From assembly GCA_029251505.1 (NCBI GenBank), contig JAQXDG010000120.1, forward strand, positions 1-34,564: a stretch of 34,564 nt of DNA, read 5' to 3'. Of this stretch, positions 7,776 through 16,768 are shown piece by piece. The stretch comes from Glaciecola sp. (GTDB lineage: Bacteria > Pseudomonadota > Gammaproteobacteria > Enterobacterales > Alteromonadaceae). A program made the position numbers and the translations under genes. A model generated the notes under the pieces. That model was not told the DNA's origin. It worked only from the letters and a program-made list of their open reading frames with translations, and ran no database searches. Position 1 is the stretch's first letter. Each line of letters starts with the position of its first letter.

Positions 7776-9116
7776 TACTTCATCCGGTAGGTAAGTGTTG
7801 TCATCAAACGCTTTACGTAAGATCCATTTCTCCATCTTACCATCAACACACATCTTATCTTTTGGATTAAGACGCATAGCAACATCGATAAATTCTTTAT
7901 CTAAGAATGGAACACGTGCTTCAACACCCCATGCGGAAGTTGATTTGTTTGCACGAGCACAATCGAACATATGCAAGCGGTCAAGTTTACGCACTGTTTC
8001 TTCGTGGAATTCTTTTGCGTTTGGCGCTTTGTGGAAGTATAAGTAACCACCAAAGATTTCATCAGCACCTTCACCCGACAATACCATTTTGATGCCCATC
8101 GCTTTGATTTTGCGTGTCATTAGATACATAGGGGTTGCAGCACGGATAGTCGTCGTGTCATATGTTTCTAAATAATAGATAACATCACGGATCGCATCCA
8201 AGCCTTCTTGAATAGTAAAGTTGATTTCATGATGTACAGTACCAATCATATCAGCGACTTTTTTGGCAGCAAGTAAATCCGGTGCACCTTCAAGACCCAC
8301 TGCGAAAGAGTGCAGACGAGGCCACCATGCATCACTTTGATCGCCATCTTCAACACGTTTTGCGACGTATTGAGCGGCAACAGCAGAGACTAATGACGAA
8401 TCTAATCCACCTGATAGTAATACCGCATAAGGTACATCAGACATCAGGTGAGATTTAACTGATTTTTCAAATGCGGCTTTTAAATCTTCTAAGTTGGTTT
8501 CATTGTCTTTTACATTGTCGTAACTCATCCAGTCACGTTGATAATATTTGACTAATTGACCAGATGAACTATCTAAATAATGTCCAGGTGGGAATTCTGA
8601 AACTGTTTTACAAACAGGTACCAAGGCTTTCATTTCTGAAGCGACATAGAAATTACCATGCTCATCGTAACCTGTGTATAACGGAATAATACCGATATGG
8701 TCACGTGCAATAAGGTATGTGTTATTTGTTTCATCATAAATGACAAACGCAAACATACCTTCAAGTTTATCAATAAACTCCGGTCCAAAACGCTGATATA
8801 ACGGTATGATTACTTCACAATCTGATTTAGTTGCAAAGTCATAATCTGCTGCATATTCGGCAGCTAGCGCTTTGTGATTATAGATTTCGCCATTGACCGC
8901 TAGGGCTTGTTTGCCATTACTGGAGATGAGTGGCTGAGCACCGGTATCGACGTCTACAATCGCAAGACGTTCGTGGCACAAAATTGCATTATCATTATTC
9001 CAAATCCCAGACCAATCTGGGCCGCGATGACGAAGTAATTTGGAAAGCTCTAGGGCTTGCGTGCGTAATTCTGCAACATCTGATTTGATGTCCAGGATCC
9101 CGAAAATACCACACAT
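7773..9116 (-). CDS. asnB: Asparagine synthetase B, glutamine-hydrolysing, truncated by an in-frame stop
   Basis: AsnB makes asparagine from aspartate, ATP and glutamine in the cytoplasm. The open frame gives 447 residues, against about 554 in E. coli. The class II glutaminase domain is intact: C2 nucleophile in MCGIFGI, RHRGPDWSG, and NGEIYNH near residue 75. The synthetase PP-loop LSGGLDSS is at 234-241 and LSGEGADEIFGGYL follows. The frame stops at TAA 7773-7775 after YLPDEV, where relatives continue with A-W-R-Q-K-E-Q-F. The lost part includes the lysine that is catalytic in E. coli AsnB (K449, from memory). The same frame continues downstream with 109 recognisable codons, so this is a nonsense interruption, not a natural short form. 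As written, the product should lack synthetase activity. Confidence 0.85.
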   Translation of the reverse strand: MCGIFGILDIKSDVAELRTQALELSKLLRHRGPDWSGIWNNDNAILCHERLAIVDVDTGAQPLISSNGKQALAVNGEIYNHKALAAEYAADYDFATKSDCEVIIPLYQRFGPEFIDKLEGMFAFVIYDETNNTYLIARDHIGIIPLYTGYDEHGNFYVASEMKALVPVCKTVSEFPPGHYLDSSSGQLVKYYQRDWMSYDNVKDNETNLEDLKAAFEKSVKSHLMSDVPYAVLLSGGLDSSLVSAVAAQYVAKRVEDGDQSDAWWPRLHSFAVGLEGAPDLLAAKKVADMIGTVHHEINFTIQEGLDAIRDVIYYLETYDTTTIRAATPMYLMTRKIKAMGIKMVLSGEGADEIFGGYLYFHKAPNAKEFHEETVRKLDRLHMFDCARANKSTSAWGVEARVPFLDKEFIDVAMRLNPKDKMCVDGKMEKWILRKAFDDNTYLPDEV

Positions 9117-9306
9117 ATAATTGGTTCTCTCTGTTGACTAGTTTTAAATGGCTTACACTGTCTGTCGTTTCTCTGAATTTAAAATAAAAAGAGAGAGGGA
9201 GGTGCATTTAGGTGTGCGAAATATGTTGGTTTTATTTTTTAATTCGCTACGAGGCTAACTGTGCCATTTTACATGGAAATTGCAAGCATAAATGAGTCTA
9301 AGATAT

Positions 9307-9346
9307 AAAAAAGCACCGGAAAATCTTCATTACCGATGCTTTTTTT
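9307..9346 (-). terminator. Rho-independent terminator of the M28 peptidase gene
   Basis: AAAAAAGCACCGG (9307-9319) pairs with CCGATGCTTTTTT (9333-9345) with one C-A mismatch and a 13-base loop; the stem has T-runs on both strands. It lies 47 bases after the end of the minus-strand peptidase gene. It could also stop plus-strand transcription. Confidence 0.8.
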
Positions 9347-9392
9347 AAATCAAGCATGCCAAATATTCATTTTTGGTGATAAAAACAGCACA

Positions 9393-11066
9393 TTATGGCT
9401 GACGTTGGAACTCGCTGGTGACAGACCATTGTGGCCATTTATCTCCATTAGCGACTTGATAACCGACATCAAATAATAAACGTGCGTCTTGTTCAATGCC
9501 TGAAAAATCAAAACTATCTCGATACTGATCACAGACTTGATGGTAACAACCTCGGACGATCACGTTAATTCTTTTACGATATGCCGCCGTTGCTTCATCA
9601 AAGGGTATATTTCCACCATCAGCATATAACGCAGGTACACCTTGCTTGGCGAAACTAAAATGATCTGAACGATAATAATATCCCGCCTCAGGGCTACCTT
9701 CTTGGGCTAATACACGTCCTTGTTTGTCTGCTGCAATTTTCAGATTTGCTTCCAGATCGGATTTACCCATGCCAACGACCGCGATGTCTTTGGTTTTACC
9801 CAGCACGTTCAGTGCATCCATATTAATGTTTGCAACGGTTTTATTTAGTGGAATGATAGGGTTGTTAGCATAGTACTTAGAACCAAGTAAGCCTTGTTCC
9901 TCTGCTGTAACAATCAAAAAGCTCACTGAACGTTTCGGTGCCGGTGTGGATTGTGCAAATGCTCTAGCCATTTCCAATGCCGCAGCAGTGCCGGTCGCAT
10001 TATCATGAAAACCATTATAGATTTGATCACCGTCAAGCGTTTCGTCTTTACCTAAGTGATCCCAGTGAGCGGTGAAAATGACATGTTCGTCAGGTAATTC
10101 AGAGCCTTTCACTGTCGCTAGTACATTGTAGCTTTTGGACTTTTCAAACTCGTTGTTAACGGTAGTTGAAGCGGTAATCCCCATCGCAGTATGATAAGGT
10201 CCTTGTAGTGCTTTCGCTTTTTCGCTTGTAAAATCTCTACCGGCAGAGGCAAAGACCTGTTGCGCCGCTTCTAATGTTAACCAGCCCTCTACAGCAACGC
10301 GCGATGCACCTTGGTCATCTGAAACTAAGCCGTATTGTGGACCCGACCAGCTATTCGCAACAACTGACCAGCCATAAGATGCTGGGGCGGTTTCATGCAC
10401 GATTAATGCTGCTGCTGCACCTTGGCGACTGGCTTCTTCATATTTATAACTCCAACGGCCATAATACGTCATGGTTGAACCTTGGAATTTGCCACTATCT
10501 GGATTTTCAAAACCCGGATCGTTAACTAAGATCACGACGGTTTTACCGGCCACATCCAGTCCGGCGTAATCATTCCAGTCATATTCAGGTGCATTTACGC
10601 CATAGCCAACAAACACCAGCTCTGAATCAGTGAGATCAATTTGCGCTTGTTCACGTTTAGAGCTGACGACCATATCCGTTTTGTAGTCAAAGGTATGCTC
10701 AGCTATTTGTAATTGTGCATCTGGTGATGCGGTGATCTGCATTAACGCCACTTCTTGTAAGTAACTATCACCATTGCCTGGTTCCACACCAAACTTTTTT
10801 AAGTTGTTAATGATGTAATCGAGTGTCTTTTTCTCACCGATGGTTGTCGGTAAACGTCCTTCAAATTCATCTGATGCGAGTATTTTTGCATGCTGTTTAA
10901 TCACATCGCCATTTAGGCTAGCATAGATGTCGGCAAAATTATCAGCAGCTACCGGCGTGTTTTTAGTCGCAGCGGTGGTCACTGTCTGCTGTGTCGGTTG
11001 GACGCAGCCGAGTAGAGTAAATGCAGCACAGGCTGCTAGGCTTCCAGCCCAATATTTTTTATTCAT
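9393..11066 (-). CDS. M28 family metallopeptidase lipoprotein with PA-type insert
   Basis: This is a 557-residue zinc peptidase, probably an aminopeptidase, anchored as a lipoprotein: the N-terminus MNKKYWAGSLAACAAFTLLGC has a lipobox with C21. The frame is open 10 codons further upstream, but ATG 11066 gives a proper signal peptide and has AAGAG about 10 bases ahead. Expected M28 zinc ligands are visible: H334 (TAHWDHLG), D355 (GFHDNATG), E389/E390 (VTAEEQGLLG), D417 (NINMDAL) and H469 (YRSDHFSF). Residues about 140-300 form a protease-associated domain insert. The likely role is cleavage of peptides in the cell envelope or outside; specificity is unknown. It is a single gene with its own terminator. 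Confidence 0.9.
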   Translation of the reverse strand: MNKKYWAGSLAACAAFTLLGCVQPTQQTVTTAATKNTPVAADNFADIYASLNGDVIKQHAKILASDEFEGRLPTTIGEKKTLDYIINNLKKFGVEPGNGDSYLQEVALMQITASPDAQLQIAEHTFDYKTDMVVSSKREQAQIDLTDSELVFVGYGVNAPEYDWNDYAGLDVAGKTVVILVNDPGFENPDSGKFQGSTMTYYGRWSYKYEEASRQGAAAALIVHETAPASYGWSVVANSWSGPQYGLVSDDQGASRVAVEGWLTLEAAQQVFASAGRDFTSEKAKALQGPYHTAMGITASTTVNNEFEKSKSYNVLATVKGSELPDEHVIFTAHWDHLGKDETLDGDQIYNGFHDNATGTAAALEMARAFAQSTPAPKRSVSFLIVTAEEQGLLGSKYYANNPIIPLNKTVANINMDALNVLGKTKDIAVVGMGKSDLEANLKIAADKQGRVLAQEGSPEAGYYYRSDHFSFAKQGVPALYADGGNIPFDEATAAYRKRINVIVRGCYHQVCDQYRDSFDFSGIEQDARLLFDVGYQVANGDKWPQWSVTSEFQRQP

Positions 11067-11113
11067 GTTATGACTCTTATTGTTGTAAAATACCATCCTA
11101 GTATAAGCAAACC

Positions 11114-11938
11114 ATGAATAGATGCAACGACCCCTTAATTATGTCTGTAGATTCATTATCACAACTGTACTCATACCGTCATCACCCTGTCTTTACTTCG
11201 TTGTTTAGCGTCGTACCGTTTAACGAATTATCGTCATGGCCAACAGCTGATGATTTAAATGAATTGGCGCCAGGTCCTATGCGCTTTATTACTGATCCTG
11301 AGACCGCAAGTGAAGCAGGAATGTTACTCGAGACATTAGGTTATGAAGGGTTTATTTATCAAACTCAGTCGATTCCGACTCGACGTAATTGGCATGATGC
11401 GTTTAATGCTGCCATTTGGCATCAATTTCCGCGCACTAAGCAACGCTTAAATCAATTGCATATTGCCTATATCGCAAAACATGGCGCACTGCCAAGAGGA
11501 AAGGTCCGAGATCACATCACGCATTTTGATGAATGTGGTGTCATTATTGCGCATACCGCCAATAGTCCGGTTCCGCAGCAATTACTGCAACATCAATGGC
11601 AATCGGCATTAGTGGAAAATAAACAGCTGTGGGGACATCAAGTTGATGCATTTGTATTTGGGCATGCTAATTTGGAAATGCTGCTTACTCCGCATATTGG
11701 GTTAACCGGTAAATGGGTAGGGATTGAAGTGCCAGATGGTTTTTTTGTACAACGACCCAGTTTGCAAGTCGCATTACTTGATGCATTGTTAGCACGACGT
11801 GTTGATGACGCTTTTTTTGCGCACAAATTACCGCCCATACCTTTTTTAGGGATCCCCGGTTGGTGGGACAAGCAAGACGCAGGTTTTTATGCCAATCCTG
11901 AATATTTTAGACCTAAGCGTATAAACAAGAATAAGTAA
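11114..11938 (+). CDS. DUF3025 family protein
   Basis: The 274-residue protein matches what I know of DUF3025, a proteobacterial family without a known function. Recognisable stretches are YEGFIYQTQSIPTRRNWHDAFNA (near residues 75-97), WHQFPRTKQRLNQLH (about 98-112), the HFDECGVIIAH segment near 137-147, and VDAFVFGHANLEMLL. There is no signal peptide or membrane segment, so it is probably cytoplasmic. The start is uncertain: ATG 11114 has no clear Shine-Dalgarno sequence, and in-frame ATG 11141 (MSVDSLS) is an alternative. It is divergent from the M28 peptidase and convergent with the Yip1 gene. Confidence 0.8.
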   Translation: MNRCNDPLIMSVDSLSQLYSYRHHPVFTSLFSVVPFNELSSWPTADDLNELAPGPMRFITDPETASEAGMLLETLGYEGFIYQTQSIPTRRNWHDAFNAAIWHQFPRTKQRLNQLHIAYIAKHGALPRGKVRDHITHFDECGVIIAHTANSPVPQQLLQHQWQSALVENKQLWGHQVDAFVFGHANLEMLLTPHIGLTGKWVGIEVPDGFFVQRPSLQVALLDALLARRVDDAFFAHKLPPIPFLGIPGWWDKQDAGFYANPEYFRPKRINKNK

Positions 11939-11976
11939 ATGGTGTGTGATAAAACAACCACGTCCTAGCATAATTA

Positions 11977-12006
11977 AGACTCAGCGCAATTAGGGCGGCT
12001 GAGTCT
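11977..12006. terminator. Hairpin between convergent DUF3025 and Yip1 genes
   Basis: AGACTCAGC (11977-11985) and GCTGAGTCT (11998-12006) form a perfect 9-base stem with a 12-base loop between two convergent genes. T-richness after the stem is modest (TACATTTCATT on plus), so it is a plausible but not strong bidirectional terminator. Confidence 0.55.
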
Positions 12007-12024
12007 ACATTTCATTACCTATGA

Positions 12025-12744
12025 TTAACCAATAACAATCACCACAGACCAAATGCTGTAGATAATCATCGTCGGTAGTGCCGACAACAATAAGCTTTTG
12101 TTCCACGAAAAATTAGTCCATGACCCTATTGCAGCAGCGCCAATATAGATAGATAGAAGTGATTCTAATCTAAAGGCATTGGCTAAACCAAACCATGTTG
12201 ATGAGATATCTAAACCAAAAATATGTGCCAGAGAAGTCGATGAAACGATACTGAGTGGCATTTGATTGGTGCCATCATTACTTAATAAAATCATGACAAT
12301 GGAAATCAAAGAGCCAATTACTACCGGCATGCCCATCCACCAAGTAGCGCCATACCAATCGGTAAAGCCATTGAGGTTTTCTTCATCTGATTTGGTAACA
12401 AGATTAAAATACACAGCAATGATTGCGTTGATAATAGTTAAACCGACTAGGCCACCTAACGCGCCCCAAGTACCCATTGATTCAACGGGAATAAGATCGC
12501 GCATCCCATCTAATTCTGCAGGACTTAGGTCGGCAAAATCAGGCGAATTAGCTAATAAATGTTCGACATACCAGACAGGATCAACCGTCGTAAAATATAA
12601 ATAGTTTGGTAAGACCGCCATCACAACCACAATGATAAACGGTAGCCAAGACCAATTGTTATGTTGTTTTAGTGCCTCAAACACACTACCGGGTCGAAAA
12701 AATACGTCATTACACGCTTGTAATGGATTCGTCACTGTACTCAT
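12025..12744 (-). CDS. Yip1 domain integral membrane protein
   Basis: The 239-residue protein has a short cytoplasmic N-terminus with NPLQACNDVFFRPGSVFEAL, typical of bacterial YIP1-family proteins, followed by about five hydrophobic segments (roughly 32-50, 94-114, 134-155, 187-209, 218-238). The bacterial family has no settled function. AGGAAA about 4 bases before the ATG supports the start at 12744. It is divergent from the NatAB-type exporter with a 228-base gap, so the two may share a control region, though nothing shows that they work together. Confidence 0.8.
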   Translation of the reverse strand: MSTVTNPLQACNDVFFRPGSVFEALKQHNNWSWLPFIIVVVMAVLPNYLYFTTVDPVWYVEHLLANSPDFADLSPAELDGMRDLIPVESMGTWGALGGLVGLTIINAIIAVYFNLVTKSDEENLNGFTDWYGATWWMGMPVVIGSLISIVMILLSNDGTNQMPLSIVSSTSLAHIFGLDISSTWFGLANAFRLESLLSIYIGAAAIGSWTNFSWNKSLLLSALPTMIIYSIWSVVIVIG

Positions 12745-12915
12745 GCGTTTTCCTTTATCGTTATTTTGATTCCTAATTAATGGCTATAGTATTTGATAAA
12801 AAGGGCAGTTGCACAAACAAATTGTATATAAATGTGTCAAATCTGATCTTTAGTACAGGTTCAATACATCTTTTAACAATTAAATGGTGTAAAAGTAGGT
12901 GCATCTTGCTGATAT

Positions 12916-12942
12916 TTGGCTATTATAACTAATGCTTATAAT
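12916..12942 (+). promoter_or_regulatory. Possible sigma70 promoter for the NatAB-type operon
   Basis: TATAAT (12937-12942) follows TTGGCT (12916-12921) with a 15-base spacer, about 30 bases before the ABC ATPase start. The -10 is perfect; the -35 and the spacing are poor. Confidence 0.35.
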
Positions 12943-12972
12943 TCAATGGAATAATTATCAAGGAAGTCATGC

Positions 12973-13749
12973 ATGATTGAAATCAAGCAATTAGCCAAGA
13001 AATTCAAGGTTGAGAATCCTAAAAAACTCTCCGAACAAGAGAAAAAAGACCCTAGATTAAAAGGGCGTTTTTTCCATTCAGTACAAAACGTCAATTTTAT
13101 TTGCGATACGGGTCAAGTATTGGGTTTACTCGGTCCTAACGGAGCCGGAAAAACAACGACACTACGAATGTTATCTAGTGCGTTAAAACCCGATTCAGGT
13201 TCGATTTTAATTGATGGGGTGGATGTGTTGGCTAATCCGATTGTTGCGCGCCAAAAAATTGGATTTTTATCCGGTTCAACCGGATTATATGGCCGTTTGT
13301 CCGGACGCGAAAATATTGAATATTTTGGCAAATTACACGGTATGTCGAAATCCGCAATTCAGCAAAAAATTGAAGAGTTAGCACAATTACTCGATTTATA
13401 TTCTTTTTTAGATCGTCGCTGCGAAAACTATTCTACGGGCATGAAACAACGCGTTTCTATTGCCCGAGCCGTTGTTCATTCACCCAAAGTAGTGGTGCTC
13501 GATGAGCCGACTACGGGTTTAGATATAATGGCAACACAAACAGTGCTTGAATTTATTCGTACGCTCAAAAAGCAACAAGTCCCGGTTATTTTTTCCACTC
13601 ATCATCTTGATGAAGTAAATGAATTATGCGATACAGTGACGGTCATTGATGAAGGTAAAACCAAGTATAATGGCGATCTGCATTCATTTAGAGCGCTATC
13701 GAATGGTTCGTTGCACAATTCATTTATGACCAGTATTGAAAAAGGATAA
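12973..13749 (+). CDS. ABC transporter ATP-binding protein, NatA-like
   Basis: The 258-residue ATPase has Walker A GPNGAGKTT (54-62), an ABC signature in the variant form YSTGMKQR (153-160), Walker B VVVLDEP (173-179) and a switch histidine in FSTHHLDE. The STGM signature and the order of motifs match NatA/Na+-export and related ABC-2 export ATPases. Residues 13-37 hold a charged insert (KKLSEQEKKDPRLKGRFF) also seen in NatA-type proteins. AAGGAAG at 12960-12966 is a good ribosome-binding site. It ends 6 bases before the permease gene, so the two form one transporter. Sodium export is the family's best-known role, but the substrate here is not proven. Confidence 0.88.
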   Translation: MIEIKQLAKKFKVENPKKLSEQEKKDPRLKGRFFHSVQNVNFICDTGQVLGLLGPNGAGKTTTLRMLSSALKPDSGSILIDGVDVLANPIVARQKIGFLSGSTGLYGRLSGRENIEYFGKLHGMSKSAIQQKIEELAQLLDLYSFLDRRCENYSTGMKQRVSIARAVVHSPKVVVLDEPTTGLDIMATQTVLEFIRTLKKQQVPVIFSTHHLDEVNELCDTVTVIDEGKTKYNGDLHSFRALSNGSLHNSFMTSIEKG

Positions 13750-13755
13750 CGACCT

Positions 13756-14961
13756 ATGTGGTTAGTGTTTCAAAAAGAAATCAAAGAATTATTGCGTGAT
13801 CGTAAAACCTTGTTTTTTATGGTGGCGTTACCGTTATTATTGTTTCCGTTAATTTTTGGCGGGGTGGCGTATTTTTCAGGTAAAGCCATAGAGAAAGCGC
13901 AGTCTCGAGTCTTAACCTATGCGATCATTGGCGGCGAATACGCACCAACATTGAGTGCTAAGATAACCGCGCAAGATGGCTTAAAACGCTATGTAACAAA
14001 AGTTCAGTCTGATAACGTATCAGCAATAACTAATTTAGTGAAATCAGAGAAAGTCGATTTTGTTCTAGTGATCCCAAATACCTTTAACGACGATATCTTG
14101 AAAATTGGACAAAATAAACTGACCTTATATCTCAACGATGCCGGTCTCAATATGGTACAACGACGCTTAAATAAAATTATTGATAATTTAGCTGAATCTA
14201 ATCGAGATAAAGCCTTTATTTCGCTTGGTATTGCTGAAGAAATCCAGCAAGGTCTGCTTGAGCCGATTGTGATTGATAAAATATCAACCGCAGATAAACG
14301 CGAAGATCTAGGCGAAAAAATCGGTGGGTTAATTCCTTACATGATTTTTATTTTATGTTTGCAAGGCGCGATGTTACCGGCAACAGATATTGGCGCGGGA
14401 GAAAAAGAGCGCGGCACCTTAGAGACCTTATTAATCTCTCCAATTTCTCGCAATCAGTTAGTACTGGGTAAATTTTTCACGATCGCGTTTGCAGGAGTCA
14501 CATCGGCAATGGTGACCGTTGGTAGCTTATTTGTGTGGGGAGTCTTGCTCTCACAAGGCATGGCCATTGAATTGATTACAGAGTTTATGGGGGCGATTAG
14601 CGCGTTAGATTTTGTGTTGATGTTTGCGATGTTGATCCCCGTCGTCGCTATTTTCTCCGCGGTATTATTGAGCATGTCTATATATGCCAAAAGCTTCAAA
14701 GAAGCGCAGGGTTATATGACGCCATTGGTCTTTATTGTGATTATTCCTATTATTTTAGCGATGCTACCAGGGATCAAGTTAGAAGGGATCTATGCATGGG
14801 TACCGTTAATGAATGTCGCATTAGCGATTAAAGAATTGATTAAAGGCACGATGGATTATATGGCATTAATTCCTATCTTTTTATCGACCACAGCGATTGC
14901 AGGTTTGTTATTAACATTTTGTATTTACTGGTTTAACCGTGAGAAAGTGCTATTCAGGTAA
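13756..14961 (+). CDS. ABC-2 type permease, NatB-like
   Basis: The 401-residue membrane partner of the preceding ATPase. One membrane segment lies near residues 19-42, then an extracytoplasmic domain of about 140 residues, then about five or six membrane segments from residue 195 on. The GEKERGTLETLLISPISRNQLVLGKF stretch (about 215-240) is the conserved coupling region of ABC-2 permeases. The N-terminal KEIKELLRDRKTLFFMVALP is typical of NatB and related exporters. It is convergent with the SLC13 gene 45 bases away; only a weak 5-base inverted repeat lies between them. Confidence 0.85.
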   Translation: MWLVFQKEIKELLRDRKTLFFMVALPLLLFPLIFGGVAYFSGKAIEKAQSRVLTYAIIGGEYAPTLSAKITAQDGLKRYVTKVQSDNVSAITNLVKSEKVDFVLVIPNTFNDDILKIGQNKLTLYLNDAGLNMVQRRLNKIIDNLAESNRDKAFISLGIAEEIQQGLLEPIVIDKISTADKREDLGEKIGGLIPYMIFILCLQGAMLPATDIGAGEKERGTLETLLISPISRNQLVLGKFFTIAFAGVTSAMVTVGSLFVWGVLLSQGMAIELITEFMGAISALDFVLMFAMLIPVVAIFSAVLLSMSIYAKSFKEAQGYMTPLVFIVIIPIILAMLPGIKLEGIYAWVPLMNVALAIKELIKGTMDYMALIPIFLSTTAIAGLLLTFCIYWFNREKVLFR

Positions 14962-15006
14962 GTGCCAAGAAACGAAGCTTAAAGCATGAACCGATAAGGC
15001 AAACGG

Positions 15007-16740
15007 TTACAGATAAACACAATTCAACATGCCTATCACGATGGTGGAATACACGATTGAGATAGGCAATCCCATCTTAACAAAATGCTTATATTGATAA
15101 TCACCGGCATTATGTACCAATAAATTCGTTTGATAGCCGTAAGGACTAATGAAGCTTGCGCTGGCTGCAAAAGCAACCGCTAACGCAAATGGCATCACTG
15201 GTAAGCCCATCGTTTCTATCAATGCCCAAGCAAACGGGAACATTAAGGCTGCAGCCGCGTTATTGGTAACAAACTCGGTGAGGAGTAAAGTGCAAACATA
15301 AATGGCGATTAAGGCCATTAACGGCGAGGTCTGTATCAATGTATTACTGAGTTCATCGGTCAATAAAGCAATGACGCCGGAGTTGACTAACCCAGATGAT
15401 AAACTCAATGCACCCACGATAACGAGCAACAGATTAAGAGGAAGGTTACGTTTGACCTCAGCGTAAGAGGTCACATCGAGCATCACTAACAACGCTAAGA
15501 AAAACAACAAGCCAATAATTAACGGAACGATATTCGCAGCAGCTAAGGTAACAACAGTTAAAAAGCCCCCAATGGTGAACCAGTCTTGTTTGCTGGAAAG
15601 TTTGCGCGAAATCTTTTGTTCCGACACAATAAAGAAATGTTTAGCTATATTATTGCGCTGCTGAAAATCTTTGCCTGTGGCTAGGATTAAAAAATCACCG
15701 GATTGTAGGGTGATTTCACCGAGCTTTCCCGATAAGGTTTCACCATCACGTTTAATTGCCACCACTGCCGCATCAAATAATGCGCGAAAGCCCACTTTTT
15801 TCAATGTCTTGCCAATGATAGATGAACGATTAGAAATAACGACTTCGGTTAACTCTTCGCGCATTAAACCGTTGTATTCAGCAAATAAACACAACCCTTT
15901 GATATGTGATAACGCTTCTACTTTTTGTACGTTACCACTAAAGAGCAGTTTGTCTCCGGCATAAATCACTTCATCAGGCGCAACGGGAGAGATGATTTGG
16001 TCATTGCGTACGATTTCAGCCAAGAACAGCTCTGGCAGATTACGCAGGTGGTTTTGTTCAACGGTATTACCTATTAACTCCGATTCAGGGGCGACTTCGG
16101 CTTCGAGTAAATAGCCACTGTCAGCTTGTTGGCCAGGGCTGATAGTGGGCAACCAGTCTTTGAGTAAAAACAAAACGCCACCACAAACCAAGCCTGCGGT
16201 TAAACCAAACATGGTAAAGTCAAAAAATGCAAAACCTGGATGACCTTGCTCAATTAAAAAACTATCTACAATCAAGTTGGTTGAAGTACCAATCAGCGTG
16301 ACAGTCCCCCCTAATATCGCAGCATAGGAGAGGGGGATTAATAACTTAGACGCTGCATGATGTTGGTTTTGCTTCACTGAGCCAATGAGGCTGGCAACAA
16401 TCGCAGTGTTATTTAGTAAGGCTGAGGCAAAAAACGAGATACCAAATAAACGTAAAAAGGATTGGGTGTAATTTTGCGTAATGAGTTTGCGGGCAATGCG
16501 CTTGAGTAAGGCTGTTTTGTCAATCGCATGACTGATAATTAACAGCAATAATAAGGTAATAAGGCCTTGGTTAGTCGCATTATCTAAGACGGTGTCAATA
16601 TCCACCGCCCCACATAATAATAGCGCTAAGGTTGTTAAACTAAAGATAAACGATGGCCGTTTATGGCTGACAATTAGTGCACCAATTGTCAGCAAAAACA
16701 CACCGATTACAACAAATTGTAATACATCTGGACTCAACAT
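15007..16740 (-). CDS. SLC13 family permease with two RCK-C domains, probable sulfate uptake
   Basis: The 577-residue protein has an SLC13/DASS (divalent anion:Na+ symporter) fold: hydrophobic halves at about 1-200 and 385-577, with GTSTNL at 151-156 as the characteristic substrate/Na+ motif. Two soluble RCK-C (TrkA-C) domains, about 212-275 and 297-358, sit between the halves. Such SLC13 proteins with RCK-C inserts are often found beside cys genes and proposed to move sulfate. Here it is the last gene of a cysD-cysC-cysQ-cysN operon, 28 bases after cysN, which supports sulfate as substrate, though the sequence alone does not prove it. GTGGAA precedes the ATG. Confidence 0.85.
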   Translation of the reverse strand: MLSPDVLQFVVIGVFLLTIGALIVSHKRPSFIFSLTTLALLLCGAVDIDTVLDNATNQGLITLLLLLIISHAIDKTALLKRIARKLITQNYTQSFLRLFGISFFASALLNNTAIVASLIGSVKQNQHHAASKLLIPLSYAAILGGTVTLIGTSTNLIVDSFLIEQGHPGFAFFDFTMFGLTAGLVCGGVLFLLKDWLPTISPGQQADSGYLLEAEVAPESELIGNTVEQNHLRNLPELFLAEIVRNDQIISPVAPDEVIYAGDKLLFSGNVQKVEALSHIKGLCLFAEYNGLMREELTEVVISNRSSIIGKTLKKVGFRALFDAAVVAIKRDGETLSGKLGEITLQSGDFLILATGKDFQQRNNIAKHFFIVSEQKISRKLSSKQDWFTIGGFLTVVTLAAANIVPLIIGLLFFLALLVMLDVTSYAEVKRNLPLNLLLVIVGALSLSSGLVNSGVIALLTDELSNTLIQTSPLMALIAIYVCTLLLTEFVTNNAAAALMFPFAWALIETMGLPVMPFALAVAFAASASFISPYGYQTNLLVHNAGDYQYKHFVKMGLPISIVYSTIVIGMLNCVYL

Positions 16741-16768
16741 GTTTCCACCGTTTACTGAAGCAACTCGT

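Noticed and set aside
7691-7885. 64-codon minus-strand open frame bridging the asnB stop in another frame
   Set aside because: It is out of frame with both conserved parts of asnB; frameshifting into it would not restore the protein, because the downstream part is in the original frame.
14989-15008. AACCG...CGGTT as a terminator between natB and the SLC13 gene
   Set aside because: Only a 5-base stem without a T-tract, and it overlaps the SLC13 stop codon.
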